Origin: Membranipora membranacea
Lineage: Eukaryota; Bryozoa; Gymnolaemata; Cheilostomatida; Membraniporidae
DNA: 64,000 nt
Reading direction: 5' to 3'
NCBI GenBank assembly: GCA_914767715.1
Contig: OU612075.1
Coordinates: forward strand, 21,514,001-21,578,000
Position numbers and translations under genes: made by a program. Below the pieces are notes generated by a model, which did not search any database, was not told the origin of the DNA, and saw only the letters and a list, made by a program, of their open reading frames with translations. This document shows, in pieces, positions 46,239-58,568 of this stretch. Numbering within the stretch: the stretch's first letter is position 1; the number at the start of each line of letters is the position of its first letter.

Positions 46239-46503
46239 AATTAAAAGCTTTTAACTAGGCTTATTCAAATAATAATCACTGTTTTCTGCAAAACTTCACT
46301 CTATTAGTAAGTTCTCATGCCTTGTCGATACAAATACTAGAGAGCATGATTTTATTACCTTTAAACACAGAGAATTAAAAAAATTAGAGGATATGACATC
46401 ATATCACGTAGCAACCAAAAGCTAAAGCAGGTATTCCCACAAGATCATGAGTGTGAAACAAATAATTTGACAGTTTCAAGCTGCAGCACCTTACACTGCC
46501 AAA
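46239..46503. promoter_or_regulatory. Shared divergent promoter region of TRUB2 and LRRC43
   Basis: 265 bp separate the two ATGs. A CRE-like TGACATCA lies at 46394-46401, the reverse complement of the octamer in the CLPB/SPATA18 promoter. AGCAAC at 46410-46415 fits an RFX half-site (RGYAAC), which would suit a ciliary gene such as LRRC43, although the other half of an X-box is poor. Confidence 0.5.
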
Positions 46504-49500
46504 ATGACAACAGCCACTGATGCCTTTCAAACCCTCCTTAAGACACTGTGCCTTCAAGAATTTCCTTGTGGCAATGGCAGTTGGAGAAAACAGAATACAG
46601 TGAGGACAATCCCACTAAATTATGGAAAGAAGGTTATGAAGATGGTTGACAAAACAGAGCCTCAATTCTCAATCACACTCAAGGAATATGATGCCTCTAA
46701 AGCTCATATTGAGACCCTTCAAGAACTGGTGTCCACTAAACATTCCCCATGGACATTTGACTACAGCTGGAGTGAAGAGGCTAAATCACTGAGAGAGATT
46801 GCTGTCAAGTCTCCTGAGTTTATCAGTGATGATTTTATCCATCAGCATTTCATCACTTTAAGACTCACAGACAAAGGCATTACTGAGGTAGATGACAGCC
46901 TCCTGAAGTTCACCAACATGGAATACCTCACTCTAAGTGCAAATTACATTAAAAATGTGAACTCGAGAAATCTACCGCGCAAACTTCTCAGTTTGGAACT
47001 CAACTCTAATATGGTGAGCGAGCTTTTCTCGTTATGTGTCGATCCACCAGCGCTTGTTCATCTTGGGCTAGGGAATAACTGCTTGACATATGTGGATGAC
47101 TACCTGTCTGGAGATCATTGGCCTACCCTTCTCTCCCTTGATCTTAGCTACAACAACTTGACTGACCTGCCAGAAACCTTGAGAAAGCTGAAAACATTAC
47201 CCAATCTAAGGAACATTATAATGATGGGTAATCCTCTTATGCTTACACCCGGCTATAGAGGTTTTGTTGTTGACAATCTGAAGAAGATAGACTTATTAGA
47301 TGATGTGAGAATTGAGGCTGATGAGCGACATCGCTATCATCAGATGTCAAAACTTACTGAACAAGAGCTGTGTCAGTGTAAGGTTACTTTTGAAGTTGGT
47401 ACGATCAAAAATGCCCCAAAACCAATAGAGCTGGAACACCCTGATGAACAACCAGAGTTTCCAATCATCTCAAGAAACTACTACATAGAGTTTCACTACA
47501 TTGATGAAGCTGGTATGGGTGCAGATCTCTTTGGGATGAATCAAGACAATGGGCTTGACTTTAATCCCTTCTCTGGCATTGTTGGAGGCGGTGGTAAGGA
47601 TGGGCTGAGCAGCGCTGGCATGACTCCTCGGGATGATCTGCAGACACCCATGTCTGCCCCTATGTCGGTCCCCATGTCAGACAATCTGGCCAGTTCTCAT
47701 CCAAAGGACACCTTCTTCACAGAGATGGCCGACGGTGCTGTAAGTCTAGCAGGAGGAGATCAACCTGCCGCTGCCCCAATCAAGAAAGTCACAAATATTA
47801 TCAGGTTAGTCAGCTTCAATAATTTTCACTTGCATAATTATTAGATTATGATATGGATAAAATCTTGGGCAGTTTCAGACAATTATAAATCCGCCTGTTT
47901 ACAAATGGTCATTCTTAGATGAAATGTAAATTTTTAAGCAGTCACTGTCAATATCAATTTGATATTTACCTTCAGGACTGAAAAAGGCCCATGGTCTCCC
48001 GAGATTGAACTCACCTGGAACAATACGTCAAAGAGAGATGATCTGCTAGCCGTTAGAGATTTCCTCAAAACACCCATGAGGATTGATGTAAGTAGCTGGC
48101 AAATCATTTAAGTTTTCAGTACTTTGTCAGATTTGTAACAAATCTCAGCTGATGAGCACAGTCACAATTCAGCTTTTGTCAACACTAGAGATTAGAAAAA
48201 AGTTAGAAGAGAATTAGGGCTAATTTACACGGAAATGTTTACCTGCCATTTAAATTAAGCTTCAAATGGTGTTTCTTGCGCTCGGAGCCTTAAGCCCACC
48301 ACAGTGAGTGGACTAACTAATTTTAAACCCACATTATCTAATATTTGACCAATTACTTTTTCCAACTCTAGCGATGTAACCAATTAAATCAATTAGCAAG
48401 CGCATCTTACCTAACTTACGCTCCAAGATCAACATCTTGTTCAGTTTAGCAAACCAATATGGCAAGTTGGTAAACTAGGATACAAAAAAATTAATATACA
48501 TCTTACATAAAACTAGACACAACTATATAAATACGTTTCATGATTTGATGCCGAGAAATGTTGATGGGACAGCTAGAGCCCTTTAACTTGATCATTATTA
48601 TGAGTGTTATGCCATGCTTGAAAGATCCACAGTAATATATCAGCGTCCAGAAGAAAAAATAAATTTAATTAAATTAAATTTGATGTAATAAGAAAATACT
48701 GCACAATACTTCAATTTAGGTGATAGAGGAGACTATTTTGAGTCATCCAAAGGATGAGGAGGGAAGTGAGAAGGTGTCCAGCGCAAAGAAGAAGAAAGAG
48801 GAACCGAAGAAGGAAGAAAAGAAAGGCAAGAAAAAGAAAGAACCTGATCAAGATATGCGACACGAGCCGCCCGAACTTAATGTCCTGGCGACTTTTGAAG
48901 TAAATCTCGACGAGTTTCTTATCGGCGAGTCTATATTTACTAAGACTCTGATCAAAGAGGGAGTCCAGGTATGTAAAACCCAATGATGCTGATGAGCTGT
49001 GATATTAAATCCATGCTATCAATTCTCATTACCATTCAACAATCAACAGCAAATTGCTTCCGTTTTCTTGCAGAAATTTGCTTACATGAGATGGTTTGCA
49101 GTAGATTGATCCATTTGCCTTACCATGGTTTTAATACCAGCAAGCATAATTCAACTGGTGAAGCAGTCTATTTCACCAACACTGAAATAGCCAGTAGATG
49201 ACCAAAAATAGTATTGCTAGTATTACATTACAGAGCCGCCTTCCCAGTGGTGTCTCACAGCGCCCTGCATCAGCAGCTGCTAAAAAGGACAAAGCTCGAG
49301 TCAAATCAGGTGACAAGAAGGATGTCAAGGCTAAGGATCAGAAAGCTGCCAAAGATGCTCCGGCTAAACCTGGAAAGGGCAGCGGCAAAAAGGATGGTAT
49401 GTGAGCTTATTTGTAACCAAGTATGAGTATCTTGTGTATGAAGCCAAAGTCAGGCTGTTCTATACAACTTAGGATGATCTGTGGAGCATCAAAAAACAGC

Positions 49501-49749
49501 TTTTATTAGTTTTCCATGGACCGTACTTATTTGGGAAAGATTTTTCTGAGCTTCCACCCTTTTGGTATTTCTGTATTTTTTCAGCTTATTCTCTCTATAC
49601 TCTTTTTCCTTATTCCAGGAGGTAAAAAGAAGGAGACAGTGGAACAGGAGCCGGATCCAGATGAACCTCCTCCTGCTCTTGAGGTGGATATCAAGATAAA
49701 AATGCATCGCTGGAGTTCAACAAAAGAATCAATGGAAGCTGAAGAATGA
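46504..49749 (+). CDS. LRRC43: Leucine-rich repeat-containing protein 43
   Basis: Five exons encode 651 residues (human about 656): 46504-47804, 47976-48087, 48720-48968, 49234-49396, 49619-49749. The N-terminus LCLQEFPCGNGSW is close to the vertebrate protein. Leucine-rich repeats run from about residue 115 to 250, including LLKFTNMEYLTLSANYIKNV and HWPTLLSLDLSYNNLTDL, and end in a cap with GYRGFVVDNL. Then follow NYYIEFHYIDE, a glycine- and methionine-rich linker, and lysine-rich low-complexity stretches in exons 3 and 4. LRRC43 is associated with cilia in animals. AATAAA is at 50064-50069. Confidence 0.9.
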
Positions 49750-50248
49750 GAGTTTTAGTGCCATACAAATTGAGTCATATCCTCGTACACAGGAAGACTT
49801 TCCTTAGTCTTCGCAAAAACAGGATATTTATATGAAGCGTAACCTTTTGAATAATTTTAAGTGTTGTTTCACATCATTGCAGTTCAATGAGGTTCTGCAG
49901 AATGATCAGTTCTAGGATTAAATAACCGTGTTGAGATGTTGAGCCAGCCTGATATTTTACTATGGTTTACCCATAGCCTAGTGCCTTATGATAGCACAAG
50001 TTATCAGAAAATATGCTTGGTGACTACTTTATATATTTACGATTATCTGGGACAGTTATTGAAAATAAATGTCGGTGTAAATCTTTACCACTGACTGGAA
50101 ACATATCCTGTGGTTAACGAATTGTTTGACCCTGAGCAAATTTGGTATATATATGACCACAGCTGTATCATGATAATGATAAACTTGGGAATTTGTTTAT
50201 GATAATAACTATATCAACACAAACTGACAGTGAACCCACAAATATGGA

Positions 50249-50287
<39 letters not shown>

Positions 50288-51135
50288 CTGTTTTGACCAA
50301 TATTATTTGCTCATGAATCTCTTCAAATATCTATTTCCGTAAAACGTAATCTTACGACTCTAATGTCAACCACTCCCACACTGACCCATAGCCTTCCAAT
50401 CAATTATCCCCCAGTACGTTGGGTGTTCCATCGAGGGAAAATTTCATCTAAAAGGTAAAGACAATCATTTGAGTAAGCTATAATAATCTCCATGAAATAT
50501 AGGTATCAGCTAGGATTGGTAACACTGGAGATATCTTCTCGCTAACAGCACACATACAAACATAAAGTACTATGTCGCCTAGAAAAGCTTTTTATCATTT
50601 GTCGCAACTAGTAACTGATCCACATTGCTCTCAGTCCACCCTCCCTAGCCAATGTATTGGCTTTGATAGGTTGAGTTGGGGAGATATCCCATCCAACAAA
50701 TAAATTCAAACACATTACCTAGCTAACTCTCCCTTGTCCATAGCTGACACTCAACTCAGAGTTGTTCCACCATGTAAAAGAGGATGCAACTCTTATAAAG
50801 TATAATTCTTAAAAAGTGAAAATTTAGAGGTTAGATATATATTTTCGATTACTGATTAAAATTTGATAATAAATTCAAAAGATTTGAAAAAGAAATATAT
50901 GTGAAATGGTTAGGTATCTATTTTAAAGTAATAAACCAAAAGATCAATTATCACCCCAATTTTCAATCTTAATAAAAATAGCCCCGATTCTCAACAACAT
51001 ATTGATTATGGGAGAATAGTTGACCACCCTAAATAATTTGCAGAACTGGAGCCATCTTTATTGACCATCACTTTTCTGAATTTTTGTTGAATCACCATTC
51101 CAGTTACAGTCTGATTGACTGTGGTTGGAGAAGTA
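49750..51135. other. Intergenic region; no gene seen
   Basis: It holds the LRRC43 polyadenylation signal (50064) and a TA microsatellite at 50255-50284, then AT-rich sequence up to the SELENOT start. No open frame with coding character was found on either strand. Confidence 0.5.
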
Positions 51136-53393
51136 ATGGCAGAAATGGGTATAAGACCCTTGCTAGGAGTAGCCTTTCTTCTCAGCATATTGAGCCTCCA
51201 AGGTTTAAATTCAGGAGTCAGTTCTACACAAGCTGATGAGTCTTTTTCTAAAGCAAAACTCTCGAAGTTTGCTGCTCCTACTCTAAAATTTTTATACTGG
51301 TGAGTACTCCTACTTTCTTACTTGATACTTGATACTTGCCGACGTAATCTCCACTTCTTAGTGTAGAAGGTTCTGGAAATGTGGCAGCTCATGGTCCGTT
51401 AATGTTCTGAGATTCAATTGCCAGAAACCCAGGGGAGGGACGGGGCGTGGGCTAACCAGAGGGGCAGAGATGTCTGCTTTTGGGATCCAGTTGGTTCCAA
51501 GACCGGCTCTTGTTGATTTAGAACGTGTTCATGTGGGACTTGGTGTTGTGATGGTCCACTCGGTACTGTTGGTCGTGGCGGCATGCGCTGGTTAGACGAT
51601 GACTCATACAGACATAGTTGTTGATGTCGGTGTTCACCTCCTGGAGGTGCATGGCTCTAAACAGGCAGAGACGCCTGTGGCTTCGTCGGTCCTCGAGCTT
51701 CTCCCAGTCCAGTTCCTGAAGGATACTGGTAGTTGAGGCATGGCTGGTTCGGGATATGTTGAACACAGCACGGGCTGATATTCTCTGTACTGCTTCAACT
51801 TTGGTGGCAAGGGTCTTCGGGAGAGGATCCCAGGCACTGGATGCATATTCGAGGACTGGACGCACTAGTTGTTTGTAGGCTTTCACACGAAGGCTGGTGG
51901 ACTGTGGCGGTATGGTTCTCTTTATGAAGCCTAGTGTTGTAGAGGCTTTGCTGGTAATGTGCTCAATATGAGAGTTCCATTTCAGATCTTCTTCTACTTT
52001 TACTCCTAGGTATTTGATGGTGTTGACCTTGGGGAAGACTTCCTGGTGTAGTTGGTAGGAGGGGGGCTCTGTCTTTGTGCGTTTTCTACTGAAACGGACC
52101 AACTCGCATTTGGAGGGGTGGAACTCCATGTTCCAGTCGAGTTCCCATTTCTCCAGCTTGCGCAGATCTTCCTTGAGCTGGTGTGACTTATCAGCCGTGG
52201 CATACATGATTGTATCATCTGCGAAGAGTCTCACATGGGATGTAACTGAGCTAGGAAGATCGTTTATGTAAAGCAGATTCAGATATTTTGTTGTGTGAGA
52301 ATGACTGTTTTATGCTATCATGTGATATTCTTTGTAGTTACTCATGAGGATATAAGAGGGTGTTTGAGCAGTACTCCAGTGCGCTCCACCAAAAATATCC
52401 TGGACTATTAATCGAGGGAGACAACTATCCACCCACATCTATGAAGTATTATTTAGCTCAAATTTTAGGACTAGCCAAAATAGTTGCCATTATAGCAATC
52501 GTATCTAACACTGATCCATTCCCCTGGTTCGGAATGGAAACACCTGCACTTTTCACTTCAGCCATGGAGAACAAGGTGGGTGGACATGATAAATAACTAA
52601 TGAGCTATTCTGGTATTTTGCCTCAAAGCCTTCATAAAGCCTGCATGTACATTAATAAGCACTGATCGGTATGCACATGGAATTGCCATCATGCTTGCTC
52701 AATACCAGCCATAACAATAAATATGTATTTGTATATTTTTATACCGTGTTTCACATTTATGTTTATGTACACTGATGCATTGTGGTTATAATACCATTAA
52801 TATGACTGTACTGACTGAGTTTTGTAATTTTTTAGGTTTATGCCTGCCTGATGTTGTTTTTTATCGGGAATGCCATAGAAGGCCAACTCATATCAACAGG
52901 AGCGTTTGAGATTATATTCAATGGTAAGTGATGATCATAAATGTGGACACTTTATATTTTTGCATTTGCCCTTGACATCAAGATTACACTCCCCCGAGAT
53001 AATGAATACTAATGTATTTGAAATTTTCACTCTTCGAAGAGATCAATATTTGGTAGACTTTAAGCTATTGGTTCTGCTGTGTAGACCACAATGATGAAGT
53101 GATAATAATAGTAATAAAGAGTGTGAAGTTATATTGTGGTACATCTAGTTGAGGTTGTTAGGACTGTCATGCGCCAACAAGAAGTAGTCAAATTCAGGAT
53201 TTTTGTCCTAAAACTTTTCAGCCTCAAAGATTCAAGTTTGTGATGATTTTACTCTTCTTTTGTAGATCAACCAGTTTGGTCCAAGCTTGAGACCGGCAGA
53301 ATACCACAACCCAATGAAATAGTACAGATTATAGAAAACCACATGAACTTAGGTGGGGGTGGTCCCACTGGTGCCTTCAATCCGGAATTCTAG
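51136..53393 (+). CDS. SELENOT: Selenoprotein T, with in-frame UGA read as selenocysteine
   Basis: Four exons encode 205 residues: 51136-51299, 52338-52575, 52836-52923, 53266-53393. An N-terminal signal peptide or anchor (LLGVAFLLSILSL) precedes LKFLYC. Across the exon 1/2 junction the redox motif reads C55-Y-S-U58, then GYKRVFEQY, where U is TGA at 52345-52347. Vertebrate SELENOT has CVSUGY at this point. Downstream, DNYPPT, the hydrophobic ILGLAKIVAIIAIVSN, ENKVYACLMLFFIGNAIEGQ and STGAFEI match the family closely, so the TGA cannot be a stop. SELENOT is an ER thioredoxin-like oxidoreductase. A SECIS candidate lies at 53769-53837 and AATAAA at 53970-53975. Intron 1 contains an antisense LINE fragment. 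A gene finder using standard stops would split or truncate this gene. Confidence 0.93.
51440..52285 (-). mobile_element. 5'-truncated non-LTR retrotransposon (Jockey/CR1-like reverse transcriptase)
   Basis: A minus-strand open frame of about 255 codons runs from NLLYINDLPSSV near 52283 through FADDT (the catalytic box of reverse transcriptase), then FHPSKCELVRFSRKR, IKYLGVKVEEDLKWNSHIEH, LVRPVLEYASSAWDP and a C-terminal SRSWNQLDP. A TAA at 51518-51520 interrupts the last few dozen codons, so it is slightly decayed. The 5' end is cut sharply within the reverse transcriptase, typical of LINE truncation. It is antisense within SELENOT intron 1. Confidence 0.85.
52345..52347 (+). other. SELENOT: In-frame UGA selenocysteine codon
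   Basis: TGA within exon 2, in frame between TAC TCA and GGA TAT. It is the U of C-Y-S-U-G-Y, and protein similarity continues without a break on both sides. Confidence 0.93.
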
Positions 53394-53768
53394 CAGAGTT
53401 TTATCCGAACCCTTTCACATATCTGTACAATGAAAATCGTTTCTCAGTGCTCCATTCAGCCCTCCATGATAATAATATTGCATGAGCTTTATAATTGATG
53501 TGTCGCTCGAATTGCGCCATTACTATGCTCCAATAACTAGTGTATTCTATTCTGCAACCAAGGGAATTATTATCAGTGCTACCGTACATTATTACTTTAT
53601 TTTAATTTGCGAGCATAATCCTCACATGAAAGAACAATAATGTTGATGTTGTGAGAAGCTTAATCCTTGTGCTCCCATGTTTTCTTGTCTCCTGACATGC
53701 AAACTTTAGAGCAATTAAATTTCAATATGAAAGTGACATTGTGATCGGAGGTTTATGTATCAGGCGAT

Positions 53769-53837
53769 TATTTCTATTTATGACGCTGCAGGTGTCAAGC
53801 TTACTAAAGTCTACCTGCAACTGAGCCCCCTGAAATA
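53769..53837 (+). promoter_or_regulatory. SECIS element candidate in the SELENOT 3'UTR
   Basis: It lies about 380 bases after the stop. Helix I is TATTTC (53769-53774) with GAAATA (53832-53837). Across an internal loop comes the core ATGA (53780-53783) with TGA (53822-53824), giving the tandem G-A pairs. Helix II is TGCAGGT with ACCTGCA, then GTC and the conserved AA at 53797-53798, 13 bases after ATGA. A small extra stem AGCTT/AAGTCT fits a form-2 SECIS. Confidence 0.8.
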
Positions 53838-54135
53838 TTGCTTGATATGTAAACCAGATGATCGTTTTTGTTACAGAAAAAGAAACTTTTGATACTTGTG
53901 TGCTTATTGTTGATGTATTTTTTAGACCACAGAATTGAAGCTAAAAGACTTTTATATATAATACAATGCAATAAATAATGTCTCACTCTACTGGTGAATT
54001 ATTCATCAACCTGACTGAACAACCCATCCATTTGACAGCATGGAAAGTGAGGGATGTAAATGTGTACAAGCTAAGTGCGAAAATAACAGCGAAATTGTCT
54101 TCTTTGTGGTCAAGGAAAAACAACTGTTTTATAGT

Positions 54136-57100
54136 TTATTGAACCATGCTGGCAGATGGAGACTTGACAAGCTTTTCTCTTGTTGCATTGTCCACTTTAT
54201 CGCTCTTTTCATCAGATGGAAGCCAGTTGTATCCGATAGCCTTCTGTCTGTCAACCTGCAAGAAAAAAGTCTCAATTATAGCCTATACAAACGCGCATAA
54301 GTTGGAAACTGGTATGGAATAACCTTGTCAGCGCTGTCTTTTTCTGAAGTCAAAGAGGTAATTCAGTTTGAACAGCCCACTTGGTGCATGTGCACTAATC
54401 AATTCAGGTTGATTATCTTTGCACCATAGCATTTGGATTATTCCAAAGGTGCTTGAGTTCTTAAAACTGAAAAGACACCCCACCCGAACTGGATAGAATT
54501 TAGCTTCTATAGGCACATAGAAATTAGTCAACTGGGCCAGTTTGTAACTAGGTCAACTGGGCCAGTTTGTAACTAGGTCAACTGGGCCAGTTTGTGGCGC
54601 TGTCACTATGGTGCTCTCACACAATAATAACCAGAAGCTGACTGGTAATAAACAACCAACAGAGCTGTGTGCAACAAAACAGTGTCCATACATGCTCTTA
54701 CTAGTACCTCATGCATTTCTTAGTAAAACTGTCTTCTCATTTCTTCTTGCTTACCTCAGGACCAAACTTGAGTATCCCTCCCTCAGTCATCTCACATTTC
54801 CTGAACACAAACCCCACAGGCATCATACTTGGGTTGTTCCACTGGAAGGTGTTTTCTCCTACCTTGACATCCATCACTACAGTGCTGGCTGTAAATACCT
54901 CTGTGATCAGGTAAATTCTCTCAATCTTATCTTTACCTGACGAAAAATCACAACGGCTTTCAAAGCGAACTTATTGGTGTTCGACTGTTCGGTCCTTTTT
55001 TTTAAAGAAATATAAACATATAGCAACTTATTTCGTTGACATCGCTGTATGTTACTAACAATGCATTGTTTTTTATTGCAAAATTATGTTCTGCAATGAG
55101 TTGGTAAGGAGTCAGTTCTGCAATGATTGTTAACACAAAAACACTGCCCTCTTTGTTCCGTAAACCTAGGACGGTATCAATTCTAAAATATAATGAGGGT
55201 AATTCATCAAATTTTCATTGCCTCTGTCTACATATTAGAATCATTCATGGCATCACCGATTATTATCTTTGTAGGTAGTTTCTCTTTCCTTCTCTCACCG
55301 ATACTTCGGAACTTACATATAATGTGCCAATTGTGTTATTATTTGTGTAATTCATACTATGATGAAAGAAAGAACTTTGCTTACCAGTAAAATGCTTGTT
55401 AATGTCAACAGCTGTCTCCTGGTAATCACTCTCTATCTTGTAATGCTGGACATTTGTCATCTTGAGGTCGACATCGACTAAGGTAGATCCTGAAATGTAA
55501 AAATATAGATATGAGAACAATGAAGCATGATATGTTAGCTCAGGCGTTATATGGTAACAGATCTCTTAGAATTAGAAGCAGAATATTGCAAGAACAGTTT
55601 TAACAAGGTTTAAAAACAATCACAATAAATAACCCTTGGATTGATCTTTGTTTTTCAGATGGTAGTGAATTAGTGCGTTAGAATCCTCCTCCACTAGCAC
55701 AGCTCTGTTACTTGACCGGAAATCCTCGATCTTCATGTGGGGGGGTAAAATATCCTCCAACGGTGCGGACCAGTGTCTGGGAAAATCAGAACCTTATTAA
55801 AAAGCATACCACTGTGAAAGCCATTTGAGACTAAATCATGAGCAAAAAAGTGAGCTGGCTATTTTGTTTGAGTCTGCTTATTGCACTTATGACCACAAGA
55901 AGTCTACACTTTGCATTGTCACACGCAACTTTTAATTTTGGTTGATTGCCTTGTAGTTTTAGCGCATGACAATTTACAAGGCTAGCCCAACCTCATATAA
56001 TGTGGTATACTCTGAACGAATATTGTGTGCATATTTTTGTATCGGAGTTGTACACCTTTTGATCGATGAGGCCTTATATTAATCAAGTCTGGTCAGGGAC
56101 ATGATTTGGTCTGATACAACAGATCCCTGTGAAGAACAGTGAATGATATTCCCAAAAGATTATACACTCACATGCATGACGGTCTCCTCACAACTTTGTC
56201 AACAACATTTTGTTTCTCCTTCACAAGTATGTTGAAAAGGCCGTATTTGGTTGCTTCGTGTAAATATGGAACAGCGCAACCTCTTTCACCTGAAAATTGC
56301 ACCAGGATATTTCATCACACGTTTTGAAGTACGGTTTGTTTACTTACAATTATTTGCGGTATTATTTACATCTATAAATTTAGTAAATAATGGTGTTAGT
56401 ATGTTGGTCATGGTCTCAATTATACGATATTCTCCAACAATCTCAATTCTTTACCAAGCTAAAAGTTCAAGATTACCCTTAATTTATAATTGAACGCATT
56501 TTCACTGATTTCAATTACCCATCAACCTGAGTGCCACTGTGTCCTGTACTGCTTTCCATGCTATAGCCACGGCATCAGAGTGGAGCGTGGTGTTACTTAT
56601 CTTCTTCAGTTTGGAGAAGGACACTTTCAACTCTGCATTAATCAGACCTGGGGACGGCTTTAGGAACTGATCATCTACAATAAAGTGAGCGAACAAAATT
56701 ATCCGCTATCTAACTAGATACATATGAAGATGTGAGTTCGAGTACGGCCGGGGACACATTCTAGGCTTGAATTACAGAAGTTTTAAGTAAATCAATACAG
56801 TCCTTGTATCAACATCGCTGACCGAGGAGAACCTCGACAAAATATATGGAGTAGTTATCACTCTTATTTTCTTCTTCACTTTGATCCAATAAGGATATAT
56901 AATATATAAGTCAATTGATGGTGCACCCAGCTACACTTTTTAGGAATGCAAGACAAGATTATTTGGAGCTGTTTGAGACGCGAGCTTCACAGTCACAAGC
57001 TATTGCCAAAAAACCATCTGACCTTGCCTTGTCATCCGTCATGCTAGTTTATCTGCTCAAACTCTGCTCGGGCTGATGGTTGCGGCATTTCAATATCAAC

Positions 57101-57257
57101 TGCATTCCCACTAATGTGATAATGACTGGAAATACCACTGAAATCAACCCAGGCAGAGTTTGAGCTTGAACGATAGTCCTGCAGAATCATTTCTTGCACC
57201 AACATAAGTGATAAAATAATATGTGATAGTATGGTACCAACCGTTTCCTGTAGCCAT
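54136..57257 (-). CDS. Unrecognised six-exon protein, 233 residues
   Basis: Exons 57242-57257, 56519-56674, 55634-55792, 55385-55489, 54755-54900, 54136-54255 join in frame with GT-AG borders. Exon 3 uses an acceptor in a short AATAAG context, needed to keep frame. The protein starts MATGNDDQFLKPSPG and contains AVAIAWKAVQDTVAL, PPHMKIEDFRSSNRAVLVEE, a beta-rich central part (TLVDVDLKMTNVQHYKIE) and WNNPSMMPVGFVFRKCEMTE, and ends KSPSASMVQ. There is no signal peptide or membrane segment; it looks like a cytosolic beta-rich fold. Consistent phases and coding character across six exons make the gene credible, but I cannot name a family. The stop overlaps AATAAA (54135-54140 on the minus strand). 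It converges on SELENOT. Confidence 0.7.
54527..54594 (+). repeat. 25-bp tandem repeat, nearly three copies
   Basis: GTCAACTGGGCCAGTTTGT followed by AACTAG is repeated almost perfectly. It lies in the last intron of the gene at 54136-57257. Confidence 0.9.
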
Positions 57258-58097
57258 GTTTATCCTGTTTGAAAAATGACCAATTTAATTTACAATCCCA
57301 CAATGCCATCTTATATCCAGAATTGTGTCTTACTGTACGACAACAATAATATCATTAGGGGTTAGAATTGAAACACTGTGTTATCAAGTTATCCATGGTA
57401 GATTTTATTTTTCCTTACAGCTGTATTTACAGCAAGTTGTATAGTTCTGTAAATATTTTGTGGAGTATATTTACACCAATCAAAAACTTTTTTTTAGTAC
57501 TTTATTGCACTTCATTAAGCACTATTAAGCATTAGCATTAAGTAATATTGCACTTTTAATACTTCATGCATACGGATGGCAGATGACAGAAGATGATATA
57601 TGATGGGTATTGTTTTTGTCCATCACTGATCTAGGACCGGTCAAAAGTTGTTGCCATCTATGAATTATGTTTATTTGTGTAGCATATTATTGTTAAAAAT
57701 TTTTATTGAGGTTTCCATAAGGATGTTATAAACAAAAGAAAATGACAACTTGTTGACCTGATAAACAAAAAATATATGTACATGTAAATCTATATGTATC
57801 CAATATAGAGTTATCTAGATGTTGAAACAACACGACAACCAAAGTAGCTTGCGCAAGATGGATATCATAATATTTATGCTCGCAACCTCCTTGGAATCTA
57901 GCGTATTATTAACAGCTCGACATGGACTTCCTACAAATTTTCAGAAATAGTATTATTTTCTATTTTTAGATCATGCAGAATTGAACTGGAAATATGTAGC
58001 ATATTGACATAGTTCCGTCTGTATTGCGGATGCGACATGGGATGTTTGTGATTATGAGGCAATATTAAACATTGCAGGTCGTCATCGCTGACCATAA

Positions 58098-58156
58098 ATA
58101 GGACTACCGCAACTTTGGGAATTGTGTGGGAAAGTTAGGAAATGCGGTAGTCCTAT
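58098..58156 (+). other. Compact 59-base hairpin, precursor-miRNA-like
   Basis: ATAGGACTACCGCA (58098-58111) pairs perfectly with TGCGGTAGTCCTAT (58143-58156). An inner ACTTT/AAAGT stem is set off by a 7-base bulge, with a G-rich loop. Size and shape resemble a small RNA precursor, but a relic foldback element is equally possible. The strand is arbitrary. Confidence 0.4.
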
Positions 58157-58568
58157 GTTGCTGAAAGTAATTTCACTTTTACCATTCTTTAAAACAATTT
58201 TAAAAGCCCTACACATTTTGGACTATTTGTTGTTGATTATCCAGCTGTATGGTGGGTCTGTACCAGGTAATATTAGACAGTGTACGACACCTAATATGCC
58301 TACATGATCCAGACTCTAAATGTATACATTCTTCTTCTGACACACTAAGCAGACGCTGAATTAAAAAAAGGAATCAATTGTTTCTGTGGGGACAACATAG
58401 ATAGTGTGTTTCCTGGATCATGTGTTATCATTTAACCAAACCAAATTCTATGTACATGATACTTTATGCATTAAAAATTTTTTGGGATTTACTCCTCTGA
58501 CCTTTATGATGCTATGTCAAGTACATAAACCCTGCCAATGATGCTGGTAGTGGCCATTCCATTATCAT

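Noticed and set aside
51518-52234. Host gene antisense to SELENOT
   Set aside because: The frame is a LINE reverse transcriptase (FADD box), truncated at its 5' end.
52345-52347. TGA as a true stop, with a gene starting after it at about 52360
   Set aside because: Protein similarity to selenoprotein T runs through the TGA at the known Sec position, and a SECIS candidate is present downstream.
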